DNA of 64,000 nt from Adenophora triphylla var. japonica (GCA_022495995.1 JAFEMH010000168.1:372001-436000), one strand, 5' to 3'; positions 1-11,448 are shown, numbered from the stretch's first letter. Program-made: numbers and translations. Notes: generated from the letters alone by a model not told the origin.

Positions 1-164
1 GCTGAGAGTGCGCCTAGCACCATCTACCTCGTGAGATTCCTCTCCCTCGTGAGAGCCATCAATCATCTCCTTCTTAAGATTCAGCCATCTCCCTCGTGAG
101 ATTCAAAATAGATGCCGCTGCAAACCGAAAGGCTAGGCGATGTTCTACGCAGTTTAACACTTTC

Positions 165-905
165 TACACGGTTTGGCACTTTCTACGCGGTATAGCATTA
201 CGCGGTATAGCACTATACGGTTTAGCACTACGTGGTATATCATTACGCGGTATAGCACTATGCGGTACAGCATTACGCGGTATAGCACTGTGCGGTTTAG
301 CATTACGTGGTATAGCACGACGCGGTATAACACGATGCGGTTTAGCGAAATGTGGTTTAGCGATAAGCGGTTTAGCGATATGCGATTTGGCAAAATGCGG
401 TTTAGCAAAAATGCGGTATAGCAAAAATCGGTTTAGAGAAAATGCGGTTTAGCAAGATGCGGTTTAGCGAAGATGCGGTTTAGCGAAGAAGCGATTTAGC
501 AAAAATGCGGTTTAGCGAAAATGCGGTTTAGCAAAAATGCGGTTTAGCAAAAAGGCGGAAAATGCGGTTTAGCGAAAATGCGGTTTAGCAAAAATGTGGA
601 AAATGCGGTTTAGCAAAGATGCGGTTTAGCAAGATGTGGTTTAGCGAAGATGCGTTTTAGCAAAAATGCGGTTTAGCGGTGATGCGGTTTAGCGAAGATG
701 TGGTTTAGCAAAAATGTGGTTTAGCAAAAATGAGATTTAGCAAAATGCGATTTAGCAAAATGCGGTTTAGCAAAAAACCGGTTTAGCAAAAAGCAGTCTG
801 GGAAAAATGTGGGCCGGCAAAAAATGCGATCTGGAAAAAATGAGGTTAGCAAAAATGCGGTTTAGCAAAAATGCCGTTTAGCACTACGCGGTTTGGCACT
901 GTACG
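165..905. repeat. 15-16 bp minisatellite (GCGGTTTAGCAAAAAT type)
   Basis: About 45 imperfect copies of a 15-16 bp unit. The left half uses GCGGTATAGCACT-like units of nearly constant 15 bp. The right half uses GCGGTTTAGCAAAAAT-like units of 16 bp. The 15-bp period leaves open frames on both strands with a five-residue repeat. Confidence 0.85.
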
Positions 906-1184
906 GTTAGCAAATTGTGGTTTAGCACTATACGAGATGCCAAGCCAAATATCCACGCGAGATGAAATGGAAATGGGAAACTTGGAATATGTCAAATAAT
1001 ATCTCCATGCGAGATAAAATGGAAATGAAAATAGAATGGAATGCTTGAAAAAAGCCAAGTAATATCTCTATGCGAGATTAATGAAAGCGAAATGAAAATG
1101 AAAAAAGGAAAATGAAAAACTTAGAAAATGTCAACAGATATCTCTATGCGAGATGAATATAAATGAAATGAAAACAAAAACGGT

Positions 1185-2300
1185 TTGGCGAAATGCCATA
1201 TTTTAAATGAAAAAAGGGTTTGGCGAAACGCCATATCTAAAACGAAAAAATTGGCGACATGCCATATTTCTAAAATGAAAAAATTGGCAAAATGCTACAT
1301 TTTAAAAGAAGAAAAATAAGGCGAGATGTCTCGCAAACAACTCGCGCATTTAGTCAAACGAAACAAGAGAAATGGTTAAATACTTGCACATTTTCTAGCA
1401 AGGCTGTCTAAAGACAAGCCATACTCCTTCGAAGGGGGAATAAATGGTACACCCCCAACCAAGACTAAACAAATTACTAACATTTTTAGCACTTGCTGAA
1501 ACAAATTAGACAAAGCGAAAAGGGAAAACACGGTTTGCAAAATGCGATTTGCATAAAAGTGATTTACTCAAACGCGGTTTGCACAAATGCGGTTTAGCAA
1601 AATACCGTTTAGCACAGCTGTGGTTTTAACAAAAGATAGTTTAAACAAAAGGCGGTTTAACAAAAGAAGGTTTAATAAAAGGTGGTTTGCCATCATTTGC
1701 AAACGGAATGCTAAGAGCATCCCCAGCCACATCTCCACGCGAGATGAAGCGAAAACAAAAATAAATTGGAATACTTCTAAAATATCAAGTATAATCTCTA
1801 ATCGAGATGAACAAAGAAAAATGAAAACAAACGCGGAAAGCGTTAAGAAAAATGCCACATTAAATTGAAATTGGTTCGGCGAAACGCCATGAAAAGGGTC
1901 GGCGAAATGCCGTATTTTATTAAAAAGAAGATCAGGCGGAATACAATTTTGTAAATAAGAAATCCTTGGTGAAATGTCGTATTTGAACGAAAAATGGTTG
2001 GCAAAATACCATATTCTAATGAAAAAGATTTGGCGAAATGCCATGTTCCAAACGGAGAAAATGGTGGCAACATGTCATATTTTGAATAAAAAAGTTAGAC
2101 GAAATGCCATATCTAAAATTGAAAAAATTGGCGACACGCCATATTTCAAATGGAAAGATTTTGGCCAGAGGCCACGTTTTAAAAGTGTTAAAGTTGGCGG
2201 GATGCCACCCATTCAAGAAAATTGATAAAGTTGGCGGGATGCCACTCAGTCGAGAAAATTTGATAAAGTTGGCGGGATGCCATCTCCACAAGCAGCTCGC
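1185..2300. repeat. Dispersed TGGCGAAATGCCA inverted-repeat units
   Basis: About a dozen copies of a unit of roughly 35-45 bp centred on a short palindrome-like TGGCGAAATGCCA, separated by A-rich spacers. Copies cluster at about 1185-1300 and 1870-2300. A related TTGGCGGGATGCCA variant is repeated near 2195-2285. Confidence 0.7.
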
Positions 2301-2828
2301 ACAGCGAGTCAAAAGATACTATTAGCAACATGCGGTTAGCACAATGCGGTTTAACGAAAGACGGTTTAGAACAATGGCTGGTTACCAACCTGCAAAAATT
2401 GGAAAAGTCATCCCTTCAAACTTCATACAAAAAGGTCTAAAATGTGCGAGGAGCAACCACCCATCTCCCAACTCGGGGGCTTCTCACCAAAAAAACATAT
2501 CTGGAATATTCACATCGCCAACTCATGGCTACAACTCAAGATTAAAGGAAATTATTCACACCGTATATGTTATCTCAAAGACTCAACCAAACGACACTGT
2601 CCCTAACATGAAAATTGAGAGCGACTCGCTGCCTTCCAACTCGGGGGCTCGCATCCCGAACTGCTTAATGGGCTCGCTTCCTGAACTGCTTAATAATCGG
2701 AGTGAAACACGAAAAATTGGTATATGAAAGGCTTCTATTGTTACAAAGTAAGAGGATAAATTCAAAATGGTCAAAAATTTTATTCTTACCTTATCTACTC
2801 CTTAACTCGCCCATAAATAACCGAGCTA

Positions 2829-2902
2829 AGGAGTCGGGGGCTACTGATGTGATCATAAAAAATGGTCAATGAAAAATACGATAGACCTAAGGGTCAAAAT
2901 GG
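2829..2902 (+). other. Polypurine tract and first bases of a gypsy 3' LTR
   Basis: A purine-rich tract (AAGGAGTCGGGGGC at 2829-2842) is followed two bases later by TGATGTGATC at 2845. This is the expected form of a polypurine tract abutting an LTR that starts with TG. The LTR is cut after about 58 bp by the CACTA end at 2903. I infer that it resumes at 14993. Confidence 0.5.
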
Positions 2903-3270
2903 AACTACTAGAAAATCATTGTTTAGCCACCGCAATATCAGTGGCTAACCTTTCAAATTAGTGGCTAAATTTAGGACAGCCACTGAAATATTCTGTTACA
3001 AATCAGTGGTTAAATGCACGTAGCTAAATTAGTAACTGAGAATTTAGCGGCAAAAAGTGCAACAGAAAATCGGTGGCCATTTTATATTCTTGCAGTTGCA
3101 AATTATGAGTTATGAAATTTAAGAAAAATTGGTCGCTAAATTTTACATATTTAGCAACCATAATTTGGTGACTATATCAGCAACTACACTTTGATTGCAA
3201 ATCATGTGGCTAAATAATCTATTTGTAACAACCAATCACCACGCGCACACACACACACACACACACACAT
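2903..3270. repeat. CACTA 1 left terminal and subterminal repeats plus (CA)n
   Basis: The terminal repeat is followed by about ten copies of a GTGGCTAA-like motif or its complement TTAGCCAC up to about 3230. These are the usual binding sites for the element's accessory transposase. A (CA)n microsatellite occupies about 3243-3268. Confidence 0.75.
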
Positions 3271-3540
3271 ATATAATAAACAGTTAATTCAAAGCATGTA
3301 AAATAAATACTCAAATACTTTTAAATAAAATATCAAATCATTCTAATTCAAATAACAAAATAATGTCATACTAAATGAAAAACTAATCCAAGTAAAAGGT
3401 AAAGTCGAACTAAATAAAAACTAATTCAAATAAACAATCGATAATGTCATGCTAAACAAATTGAGAAGGGTGAGGTCATTTAAACAAATGCAAGGTGGTC
3501 AAGAAGTATCTAACACCCATCAGGATGAGATTGATTCATA

Positions 3541-3990
3541 TTAGGCTGAGATGACAATTGTGCTAGTTGTTCTTGCATATCTTTGTGAGACTGTAACAGT
3601 ATCCTCTATCCTCTGGGTCTCCATTATTGCATCCATGTTGGTACGCATCTCTTGCACCTGACGTAGTGTCTCCGTTTCTCTACGTCGAGCCTCCTCCACA
3701 ATTTGTGATTCTTCGTGTGATATTGGGTTAGACATTACTCTAGTCGATTGAGATGGTTGTTCAATGCTTACCTCGCCAAATAGAGCCCTTTTTTATCCGA
3801 AGCCTAAAATGTGACCCTTGTGAATTCTGCCGGTCCACTTATTAGGATCAAACGGGATGTTACTTATGTCATTTCTGTTCTCTCCTCCTTCTCCTTCTCC
3901 TTCTCCTTCTCCTTCTCCTTCTCCTTCTCCTTCTCCTTCCGACATGGTGTGTGGTTGAACATGAGCAATGTAGTCATTCTGCACCAAAAC
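3541..3990 (-). pseudogene. Ptta/En/Spm accessory transposase fragment (C-terminal part)
   Basis: Two minus-strand stretches (3990-3793 and 3735-3541) resemble the end of a plant Ptta-type transposase. The first has a Gly-Glu repeat made by a hexanucleotide microsatellite, then a stretch ending KGHILGFG. The second has a charged, coiled-coil-like helix with EEARRRETETLRQVQEM. CACTA element 2 has a comparable Gln/Glu-rich coiled coil at the same relative place near its left end. The N-terminal exons are missing and a stop separates the pieces. Identification rests on position and composition more than on a strong motif. Confidence 0.45.
3883..3938. repeat. (TCTCCT)n hexanucleotide microsatellite
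   Basis: About nine uninterrupted copies of a CCTTCT hexamer. On the minus strand it reads as Gly-Glu repeats inside the Ptta-like fragment. Confidence 0.9.
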
Positions 3991-4159
3991 ATATTACTAG
4001 ATTATAAAGTAAAAAATATGAATGCTTATTCAACAAGTAAAATTAATACAAAAGCTAATAAACATTTTTCCAGCTATCAATATTTTAATACAAAACATGC
4101 AGATTCCTCTCCTATACGCAGACGCTGTTATTGGCATGTCAGATTCAAATATTAGTTAT

Positions 4160-4490
4160 ATCCAACGAGCAAGTGGTCCAACAATTTCAATACAAGAAAA
4201 TTGGGGTGTTCCCGATGAAAAGGTTCTTCTCTCCTTTGGTTTTTATGAATCTCAAAATGATCAGAGTCTGATCACTTTGGCTAAGAAGGATGGTACTTTT
4301 ACAGCCTTACTGATCTATAGAGATGATATACTTGTGGCTAGCTCAAGTCGATCTGTTATTCTGAAGTCAAACAACATCTGCACCTTCATTTCAATATAAA
4401 GGATTTAGGCCCCCTTAAATTATTCTTAGGCCCCCTTAAATACATATTAGATCTGACCAGAATCAGATCTAATATGTATCTACCTGGGAT
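4160..4490 (+). pseudogene. Copia reverse transcriptase fragment
   Basis: The reading holds the region around the RT active site: a stretch like [13 protein letters not shown], then [21 protein letters not shown] stands where copia RTs have YVDD. The frame then shifts and continues with a form of IKDLGPLK. The GPLK segment is duplicated in tandem (about 4406-4441). No gag, integrase or LTR is nearby. It is a short dead fragment, from a different copia lineage than the element at 6878-11997. Confidence 0.75.
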
Positions 4491-4595
4491 AGAAAGAGGA
4501 TAGACCAAGAGAGAGTTTACCCTTGGTTGATAACTCTTTCGGTTAGCAGGTAAACCCCAACATTCACTTTTATTAATTAACATAAAGCGACTCAC

Positions 4596-4860
4596 CTTTT
4601 GAGGTAGAAAGCTTGGTTTCTCAAGTAATATTTCACATGTTGAATCTCATGATCCGAAAACCACGACAGGGTCTGGTCTTCCTGGGCACCCATCATCATA
4701 GGAAAATGCAACCTGCGTTTCGGAACCTGCAGAAGGCAATATCTGCGCGATCGATACTCACCATGCCAAGCAGATACACAAGAAATCCAACAGTAACAAA
4801 AGGCTTAGATACCTGGCTAGGGCAATCTGGTGGCAGAAGCTTTTGCTCTCCAAGCTTTTC
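4596..4860 (-). pseudogene. Captured host-gene fragment: two exons joined by an 86-bp intron
   Basis: On the minus strand, an exon of 48 bp (4860-4813) is preceded by a TTTGCAG acceptor and followed by a GTATCT donor. After an intron of 86 bp ending in CTTCTGCAG, a second exon (4726-4596) runs to a GTGAGT donor. Both exons are open in one frame for about 60 codons and contain LLPPDCPS, then FPMMMGAQEDQTLSWFSD. I do not recognise the protein. Intact splice sites and a typical plant intron size indicate genomic rather than cDNA capture of a host gene by the CACTA element. No start or stop codon is visible in these pieces. Confidence 0.5.
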
Positions 4861-5831
4861 CTGCAAAGGTGAACCAATATTTATCAAACTTACGAGTATC
4901 AAAGAAAATCTCAAGTACGTATACCACATTGCATCACATCTTTACTGCTCTTTATATTGTGTGAAAAAGGAATAGAACGGGTCATAAATTATCCCTCACT
5001 ACTTAAAGCAGAAACGTTAATTAAACAGGGTTTTCACAATAAGATGCCAATTAAAACAAAAAATTTATGTATGTGTTGGCCTTAAACATAATTTCTGAGA
5101 GAATCAATTGACGTCAAACTTTCCATAATAATTTTATGCAAAATAATGTCACATCTTAGGATGCTCCAAAGAAAACTGAAGTAACAAAATATATGTTCTA
5201 ATAGAAGCCTGACGAACCACGCAGCAGTACAAACCTAGAATTCAGGATGTTTATGTATTGAAATGCTTAACTTCCAAGCACGGACATTTCTAGTGAAACA
5301 ATGGAGTATAGCAAGAACAAATCTTCTTGCTAAGTAGAATAGAGAGCTCTAGGGTATCCGTGTTCAAATAGGGATCTGAAAATAAGCAAACAAACAAAAA
5401 CAATAGATTAATCAAGAAAATGAAACAAGAAAAAACAAGGACTACAACAAGAGAGTCAGCACATCTTGTTAAGGATAAAATATGGGGTAAACAAAGCCAG
5501 AATTATCCAAACTCCAAATAGGCAGGCAAGTGGAAAAGATCAAGAAATCATATAAGTCGCCCTGAAACTATCTGTCACCAGTGACATGGTAGTATTGTTC
5601 AACAAAAACCAGAATGAAACTGAAGTCAATACTACCTCAAATGATTCTTCAGTCCCACAAGCAAAAACACAACCCTTTAATTACATACGAAAGAAAACAA
5701 ATCTTCCTTTTTTTTCTAAGAGATTCCCAGAAAAGTTTTTGTACCAAACATTTAGAGAAAGATGAAGCTAAATATGGAGAATGACTGGAAAAAAGAAGTT
5801 AAGTGTTTTTTTTAGCTGATTGATACCTTAC

Positions 5832-5911
5832 CACGTTTGTCCCGCAATGCCTCTTACTACAGCTAGAGAAAGACCTTCTGATTCCAAAACAGGGCCATGC
5901 TTTAGGTGAAC
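5832..5911 (-). pseudogene. Captured exon, probably of the same host gene
   Basis: An 80-bp minus-strand segment is bounded by a TGCAG acceptor and a GTAAGG donor. It is open in the first frame, with VHLKHGPVLESEGLSLAVVR. It lies upstream, in transcription order, of the two exons at 4860-4596. The intervening 4861-5831 holds no coding I can support and would be intron. I do not recognise the product. Confidence 0.4.
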
Positions 5912-6877
5912 CTGCACCATATTTAACCAATTAAAAACTAAGGGTTTGAGAAAAACACATGCTGAATGATCAAGGTGAGACAAGGTACCTCTTTCTCTAT
6001 ATTTAACCTACTGATTCCAAAACACTCCTTCAGCAAGCCACACATGTCGTAAAATTAAATCAAATTTTCCATCAACTACACATAAATCACAACTTAAGTA
6101 TATAGGTCACTATATTAAAAAATCTACAGATGCGGAATGGTTAGGGAGATCTTATTCATCATCAAATCCCCAAATGAACACAGAAAATTATCTGCAGCCA
6201 CAGAAAGCAAACAAAAACGACAAACGGCTGGTCAGAAACCAAGCATATTGGGTCATAACTATCATTACAAAAAACACCCAAATTCAAGAATAAGTCAAAA
6301 ATTGAAACAATAACTCAAAATTTAAAACAAGATTGCATTTTTTTCAAAGAAAATCACATACCTGCAAGGGCTGCAAGTGCAGAGAATCACTCGAACATGT
6401 TAGGAACAAAGAAATCGAGAGAAGAAGAGAGTAAGGAGTGTGTCGGCAACGGCGTTTGATCGAGAGAGGGAAAGAGATTAGAGTGCGAGGGCAAGGGCAA
6501 GGGCAAGGGCAAGGGCAAGGGCAAGGGCGAGGGCGATGGTGATGGCGATGAAATTGATCTGAAAAGAAAAGATTGGAAAACCCTAGAGAAAAAAGGGAAC
6601 GGGGACGGGTTTTGGGAAGTTACGGGAAGTAATTGGGGAGGGAATTCGTTACGCGAGGGAAGTAACCGGGGAAAAAAAATATGTGGAGGGAATTCTGAAA
6701 ATGTAATCGGGAAAAGTAAAAAATTTAGATGAAAATTATAAGAAAATTTAATTTCAAAAGGAAAAGTAATTTGTTTTTTTATTTTCAAAGGAAAAGAAAA
6801 CTTAAATTAAATTAAAAACATAGATCCAAAATTACCCATGTCATTGAATTTAGCACTCGATTTTGGGTTGTTATAGT
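5912..6877 (-). other. Leader-like region with (GGGCAA)n, upstream of the captured exons
   Basis: A segment ending in CCTTGCAG before GTATGT (6362 upwards on the minus strand) could be the end of a first, largely untranslated exon. A hexameric GGGCAA repeat of about seven units lies at 6487-6530. Otherwise the region is A/T-rich with no gene I can support. It may be the promoter and leader of the captured gene or of the CACTA transcript. Confidence 0.3.
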
Positions 6878-7412
6878 TGTTGTGAATATAGCCCTCCACA
6901 AACCAAGCAAACCACAAGAATAATAATCGCACACAAACAAAGCAAAAGAAAATCAAAAGTACAGAAAAGACAAGAGAAATTGTTTACCCAGTTCACCAAT
7001 TTGATTGGCTACGTCTGGGGGCACTACCAAGCCAGGATCTTGCACTATGTATGTAATTTTGTGTTACAATAAGAAAAAAAAGGAGACGGAACAATGCTTT
7101 ATATATGTGCCCCGGAAATAAAAAACAAACCCTAGCTAAGCCCAGGAAAATAAAAGGCCCGTCAAAACAATTCCCCTCGGTCAGACCTTGAGGCGCACGC
7201 CTCAAGGCAGTCATGCGGCCGCCCGGAATTGATCCAACTCTCGCCTCTCTCTCGGCCTTTGAGGCGCCCGCCAAGCCATGAGTCAAGCGCCCGCCTCAAG
7301 CTCCCTGCGCCAACGCCAACAACTGGACGCGAGGCGCCCGCCTCGCCATCCCCAGGCGCCCGCCTCAAACTCCTTTGAGAAATCCTCCCTTGGTTGGTCT
7401 TCTATCCCAACA
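6878..7412 (-). repeat. Copia LTR, 3' copy
   Basis: On the minus strand it starts TGTTGGGATAG and ends ATTCACAACA, the TG...CA form of copia LTRs. It is 535 bp, the same as its partner at 11463-11997, with one difference noticed. It lies downstream of RNase H, next to the polypurine tract. Confidence 0.95.
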
Positions 7413-7430
7413 ATCTCCCACCTAGAGATC
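7413..7430 (-). other. Copia polypurine tract
   Basis: The minus-strand GATCTCTAGGTGGGAGAT lies directly before the 3' LTR. It is the second-strand DNA primer site of a copia element. Confidence 0.85.
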
Positions 7431-7522
7431 AACCACATATACGAGCCCCGTATCCGTTCTTCAACTCATCCTTGGTGTCCTCCTAGTGCTCACCTCGATC
7501 ATGGTAGTGCCATCCTCCTCTC

Positions 7523-7870
7523 TCATTCTCCAAGCCCAATTGAAGCTTTGTACAGCTTCAACTTCTCAAGGTTCACAACCTTTGTCAACATGTCAGCCGG
7601 GTTCTCCGATCCCAATATCTTCTCTAGCCACAAAATCTTCTCCTCCAAGAGATGCCTGATGTAGTGAAATCTCAGTTCAATGTGCTTCGTCCTCGAATGA
7701 AATGCCGGATTCTTTGCCAAGTGAATTGCACTCGTCATCACGTAGAGAATATTACAACTTCGCGTCTTCCCAAGTTCACCCAAGAAGTTACGCGGCCAAA
7801 CCATCTCTTTACTCGCTTCGTCACTGCCACATATTCCGCTTCGCAGCCGATCGAGCCACGATCTTTTGTA
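7523..7870 (-). pseudogene. Copia RNase H, C-terminal part (frameshifted)
   Basis: This frame continues RNase H after the RT frame fails near 7830. It begins with the part matching EASKEMVW, then the late copia motif SRTKHIELRFHYIR and ENPADMLTK, and stops at 7523. Two single-base losses separate it from the upstream frame. Each lies just before a GAAGCG hexamer (about 7812 and 7837), and either alone would break the ORF. Confidence 0.85.
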
Positions 7871-9485
7871 ACTTAGAAGCCCAGGAGATTGCTGTACCAC
7901 CCAATGTAAACACATAACCCGTAGTACTTCTCCTCTTATCAAGATCACTTGATGCCAAGTCCGCATCAACATAACCCGCTAACACCACTTCCTTGCTCGA
8001 GAAACACAGAGCCTTACCAGCAGTACCCTTCAAATAACGTAGGATCCACTTAACCGCTTCCCAATGTTGCTTTCCTGGATTGCCCATGAACCGGCTGACT
8101 ACTCCCACCGCATGTGCAATGTCCGGCCTTGTACACGCCATTGCATACATGAGACTCCCCACAGCTGAAGCATATGGAGTTCTCTCCATCTTGTCACGCT
8201 CCTCCTTGTCCCTAGGCGAGTCCTTCTCGGATAGCTTGAAATGCAAACCCAATGGCGTCCCTGTTGGCTTCGCCTCTTCCATACAAAACCTTGCCAAGAC
8301 TTTCTCAACATATTCTGCTTGTGAAAGAACCAACTTGCCCGACTCCCTATCCCGATCAATCCGCATGCCCAAGATTTTCCTTGCCTCTCCCAAATCCTTC
8401 ATCTCGAACCGTTCTGACAACTGAGTCTTCAACCTGTTTACCTCTCTACTGCTAGAGCCCGCTATCAACATGTCGTCCACATATAACAGCAAGATAATAT
8501 ACCCGTTGTCCGTGTTCTTGAAGTAGCAACAATGATCCGCCTCACATCTGATAAAATCAATTTCATGCATGAATCCATCAAATTTCCTGTACCACTGCCT
8601 AGGAGCTTGTTTAAGGCCATACAAGCTCTTAGTCAATCTGCAAACTAGCTCCCCGCTACCCTTAGACAAGTAACCCTCTGGCTGTACCATGTAAATCTCT
8701 TCCTCCAAGTCCCCATGAAGAAAGGTTGTCTTCACATCCATCTGTTCAAGCAACAAGTTGTCCGCCACTACTATCCCCAGAACCATTCTGATAGTGGTCA
8801 TCTTCACAACCGGAGTGAATACTTCGGTGTAGTCAATTCCGTACTTTTGCTGAAACCCTTTTACAACCAGTCTTGCCTTGTAACGCTTGCTACCGTCTGC
8901 TTCCTCCTTGATCCTGTAAACCCACTTATTATGCAGTGCCTTCTTCCCCTTAGGTAGTTTAGTCAACTCCCAAGTTTTGTTGGCCTTCAATGAGTCCATC
9001 TCATCATCCATCGCAGCTTTCCACTTGTTACAAAGTGTACTACGAACAGCCTCCGCATAACATTCCGGTTCCCCATTATCTGTCAATAGCAAATAATAAT
9101 TGGATGGAGTATACCTGTCAGGCGATCCACGCAACCTGCTGGATCTACGCAGCGAAATATCCGGTTCTGGAGTATGTGGTTCATCTTCAATGACCTCCTG
9201 ACCATGGTCAACATGAACTGTCCTGCTCCCACCCGAGTCTGGAATATCCACCTCTACAACCTCCGATTCCGAACTAGTATCATCAGATGCCCCCTTTCTA
9301 TCCTTGTACAAAACCTGTTCATTGAATACCACATCTCGACTACGAATAACCTTATGGTTTTGATCATCCCAAAATTTATACCCGAAGTCATCCCCGCCAT
9401 ACCCAATAAATGTACACTTAACAGAGTTAGCATCTAATTTAGTTCTCTCAAATAGAATCAACATGAACATAAGAAACGCAGCCAA
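7821..9485 (-). pseudogene. Copia reverse transcriptase and RNase H
   Basis: A 554-codon open frame. It starts in the integrase tail (FIGYGGDDFGYKFWD), then a linker rich in D/S/E, then RT: NKWVYRIKEEADGSKRYKAR, DVKTTFLHGDLEEEIYM, KSLYGLKQAPRQWY and the active site LLLYVDDMLIAGSS. RNase H follows with YVDADLASSDLDKRRSTTGY. The catalytic RT aspartates are intact. The frame is lost at 7821 and continues at 7870-7523. Upstream, one extra base near 9455 separates it from integrase. Motif choice fits the Tork/Tnt1 branch. Confidence 0.9.
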
Positions 9486-10358
9486 ATACGCGAAGAAAGG
9501 ACAGATTTACCTGCTTGCCACTCCAAGCTTCCTCTGGAATTCCGTTCCCCAATGGAACCGATGGTCCCCGATTGATCAAGAAAGCTGCCGTGTCAACTGC
9601 ATATGCCCAGAACGTCTTCGAAAGTCCACACTTCAATCTCATACTTCTAGCCCGCTCATTCAATGTTCTGTTCATCCTCTCTGCTACCCCGTTGAGTTGT
9701 GGAGTCTTCTTTGGAGTCTTCTCCATACGAATACCATTCGCAGCATAATATTCCCTAAACTCCCCGAGCTCATACTCCCCACCATTGTCTGATCTCAAGC
9801 ACTTAAGCTTAAGTCCCGTCTGATTCTCCACCAAGGCCCTCCACTTCTTGAACACCTCGAAAGCCTCATCTTTCCCCTTCAAGAAATAGACCCAAACCTT
9901 CCTTGTAGAATCATCAATGAAGGTCATGTAATATGACGCACCACCCAGAGATGTAACCAGAGATGGCCCCCACAAGTCCGTGTGAACCAATTCCAACTTT
10001 GCTTCCCTCAAACCCCTACCTGTCCTCGAGAAATTATTTCTCCCTTGTTTTCCAAACATACAATCCTCGCAGATCCCCACGTTGACTGTCTTCAAACCCG
10101 GTAGTAGTCCCTTTGAACAAAGCACCTTCATCCCTGTCTCACTCATGTGACCCAATCGACAGTGCCACAAATCCGTATCACCCTTGGCTGCCGCCACCGC
10201 GATACTGTCCTTGGTGTTATTCGCCAAATACAAAGTCCCCTCCTTATTACCCCGAGCGATCTCACAATCCTCCTTGGTAATAACCCAGCTCTGCAGCCGA
10301 ATGTCACCTTGTAACCTTCGTCGTCCAACCGCCCAACCGAAAGTAGGTTCTTTTTCAA
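9448..10358 (-). pseudogene. Copia integrase
   Basis: The integrase frame 10233-9448 holds the zinc-binding HHCC region (CRLGHMSETGM, CEDCMFGK) and a catalytic core with all three acidic residues: HTDLWGP, CLRSDNGGEY and NGVAERMNRTL. The segment just upstream (10358-10300, KKNLLSVGRLDDEGYKVTFG) is in another frame and joins it through one missing base at about 10290. This domain would insert the cDNA. The residues are intact and only the frame is broken. Confidence 0.9.
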
Positions 10359-11407
10359 ACCCGGAATGTGTCTCGACCCCGTTCGGATGTAAGACCTTCC
10401 CGTCTCGATGCTCCTATTCTGACATCCCCCTTCCCCTTGATTTCCAAAGGCTCGCCATCCGTCAGATAGACCTTTCCGAAATCACCGGAAGTGTAGTTTT
10501 CCATCTCTTCCTTGTGCCCGCAAGAGTGGAATGATGCCCCCGAATCCAGCACCCATGATTCTAGTGCACTACTAACACTCAGAACCAGTACATCATCACA
10601 TTCGACTACCACATTCACCTGATTGCCCTTACGATTTGGACAATCCCTCTTAAAGTGTCCCAATTCCTTACAATAATAGCACTGAACAGATCCCTTCGCA
10701 ACCTTCGGTTTGTCCTTGGTCTCATCAGCTTTACCCTTACCACTCACCGCGTTCTCCCTTGATTCGGTCCTCCCTTGTTTGCTAGTACCCGACTTCCCCC
10801 TACTAGTAGTAGCTAAAGCCGCTCCCGAAGTACTTGATGTCCCCAACTTCTTCATGCGATTTTCCTCACCTAAAAGAAAGTCTTTAACATCATCATATTT
10901 CAATTTCTTCTTACCTGCTGAAGCGTTGATTGCAGTCACCGTTCCGCTCCAACTTGCCGGTAAAGAAGCTAGCAACAAGCATGCATGAACCTCATCATCG
11001 AACTTGATCTCCACCGCTGTCAATGAATCTATGACATCCATAAATTCATCGATGTGCTTAGCCAAGGATCCTCCCTCTTGCATCTTGAGACTACCCATCT
11101 TACATATCAAATCAACCTTATTTGCAGCAGACGGAGTTTCAAATCTCTCAGTAAGATAATCCAATAGCTCCTTGGTGGTTGTCGCCTTCCTGGTAGTCTT
11201 CGCGATCCACTTTGACAAAGTAGATCTAACCACCCCTAGGGCTTTCCGATCCATGAGTTCCCATTCCTCCTGACTTACACCTTCCGGTTTGACACCCTTC
11301 AGAGGCTTGTAGAGATCCTTGTTGTACAAGAGATCCTCAATTTGCATCCTCCAATATCCGTAGTCAGACCCATCGAATTTCTCAACCGCCTGTTTATCTT
11401 TGCCCAT
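10355..11407 (-). pseudogene. Copia gag and protease
   Basis: A 350-codon frame from a good start (MGKDKQAVEKFDGSDYGYW) close to the primer site. The gag part has the UBN2-like retrotransposon gag fold (YLTERFETPSAANKV, KMGSLKMQEGGSLAKHIDEF), then a basic linker and one CCHC zinc knuckle (CYYCKELGHFKRDC). The protease motif WVLDSGASFHSC follows with its catalytic Asp. The frame is lost at about 10400, before integrase. Gag would form the particle and package the RNA. The gag part itself is complete, so this copy could still supply gag. Confidence 0.9.
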
Positions 11408-11448
11408 TCTTGATTGCTTGAAACAACTCCCTTGATCCTAAACCAAGA

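Larger units (their letters stand above)
1..2844 (+). repeat. Degenerate tandem-repeat tract, probable gypsy 3' untranslated region
   Basis: The stretch has no credible gene. It holds several families of short imperfect repeats: a GCGGTTTAGC-type unit (about 165-905, again 1560-1700), copies of a CGCGAGATGAA-type segment (about 940-1160, 1735-1810), and TGGCGAAATGCCA-type inverted repeats (about 1185-1300, 1870-2300). It ends in a purine-rich tract followed by a TG dinucleotide. Such hypervariable repeat-rich DNA just upstream of a 3' LTR is known from Tat-lineage gypsy elements, so I infer the 3' untranslated region of such an element on the + strand whose coding part lies left of the window. 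The open frames here are products of the repeat period. Confidence 0.5.

Noticed and set aside
96..452. 118-codon + strand ORF with pentapeptide-like repeats
   Set aside because: It follows the 15-bp minisatellite; equally long frames exist on the other strand and there is no gene context.
165..905. CRISPR-like array
   Set aside because: There are no unique spacers between repeats, the unit is contiguous and degenerate, and the genome is a plant's.
3811..4155. Phe-Ser repeat ORF on the + strand
   Set aside because: Produced by the (TCTCCT)n microsatellite.
4386..4595. Minus-strand 69-codon ORF overlapping the copia RT scrap
   Set aside because: It is antisense to the recognisable RT motifs and has no features of its own.
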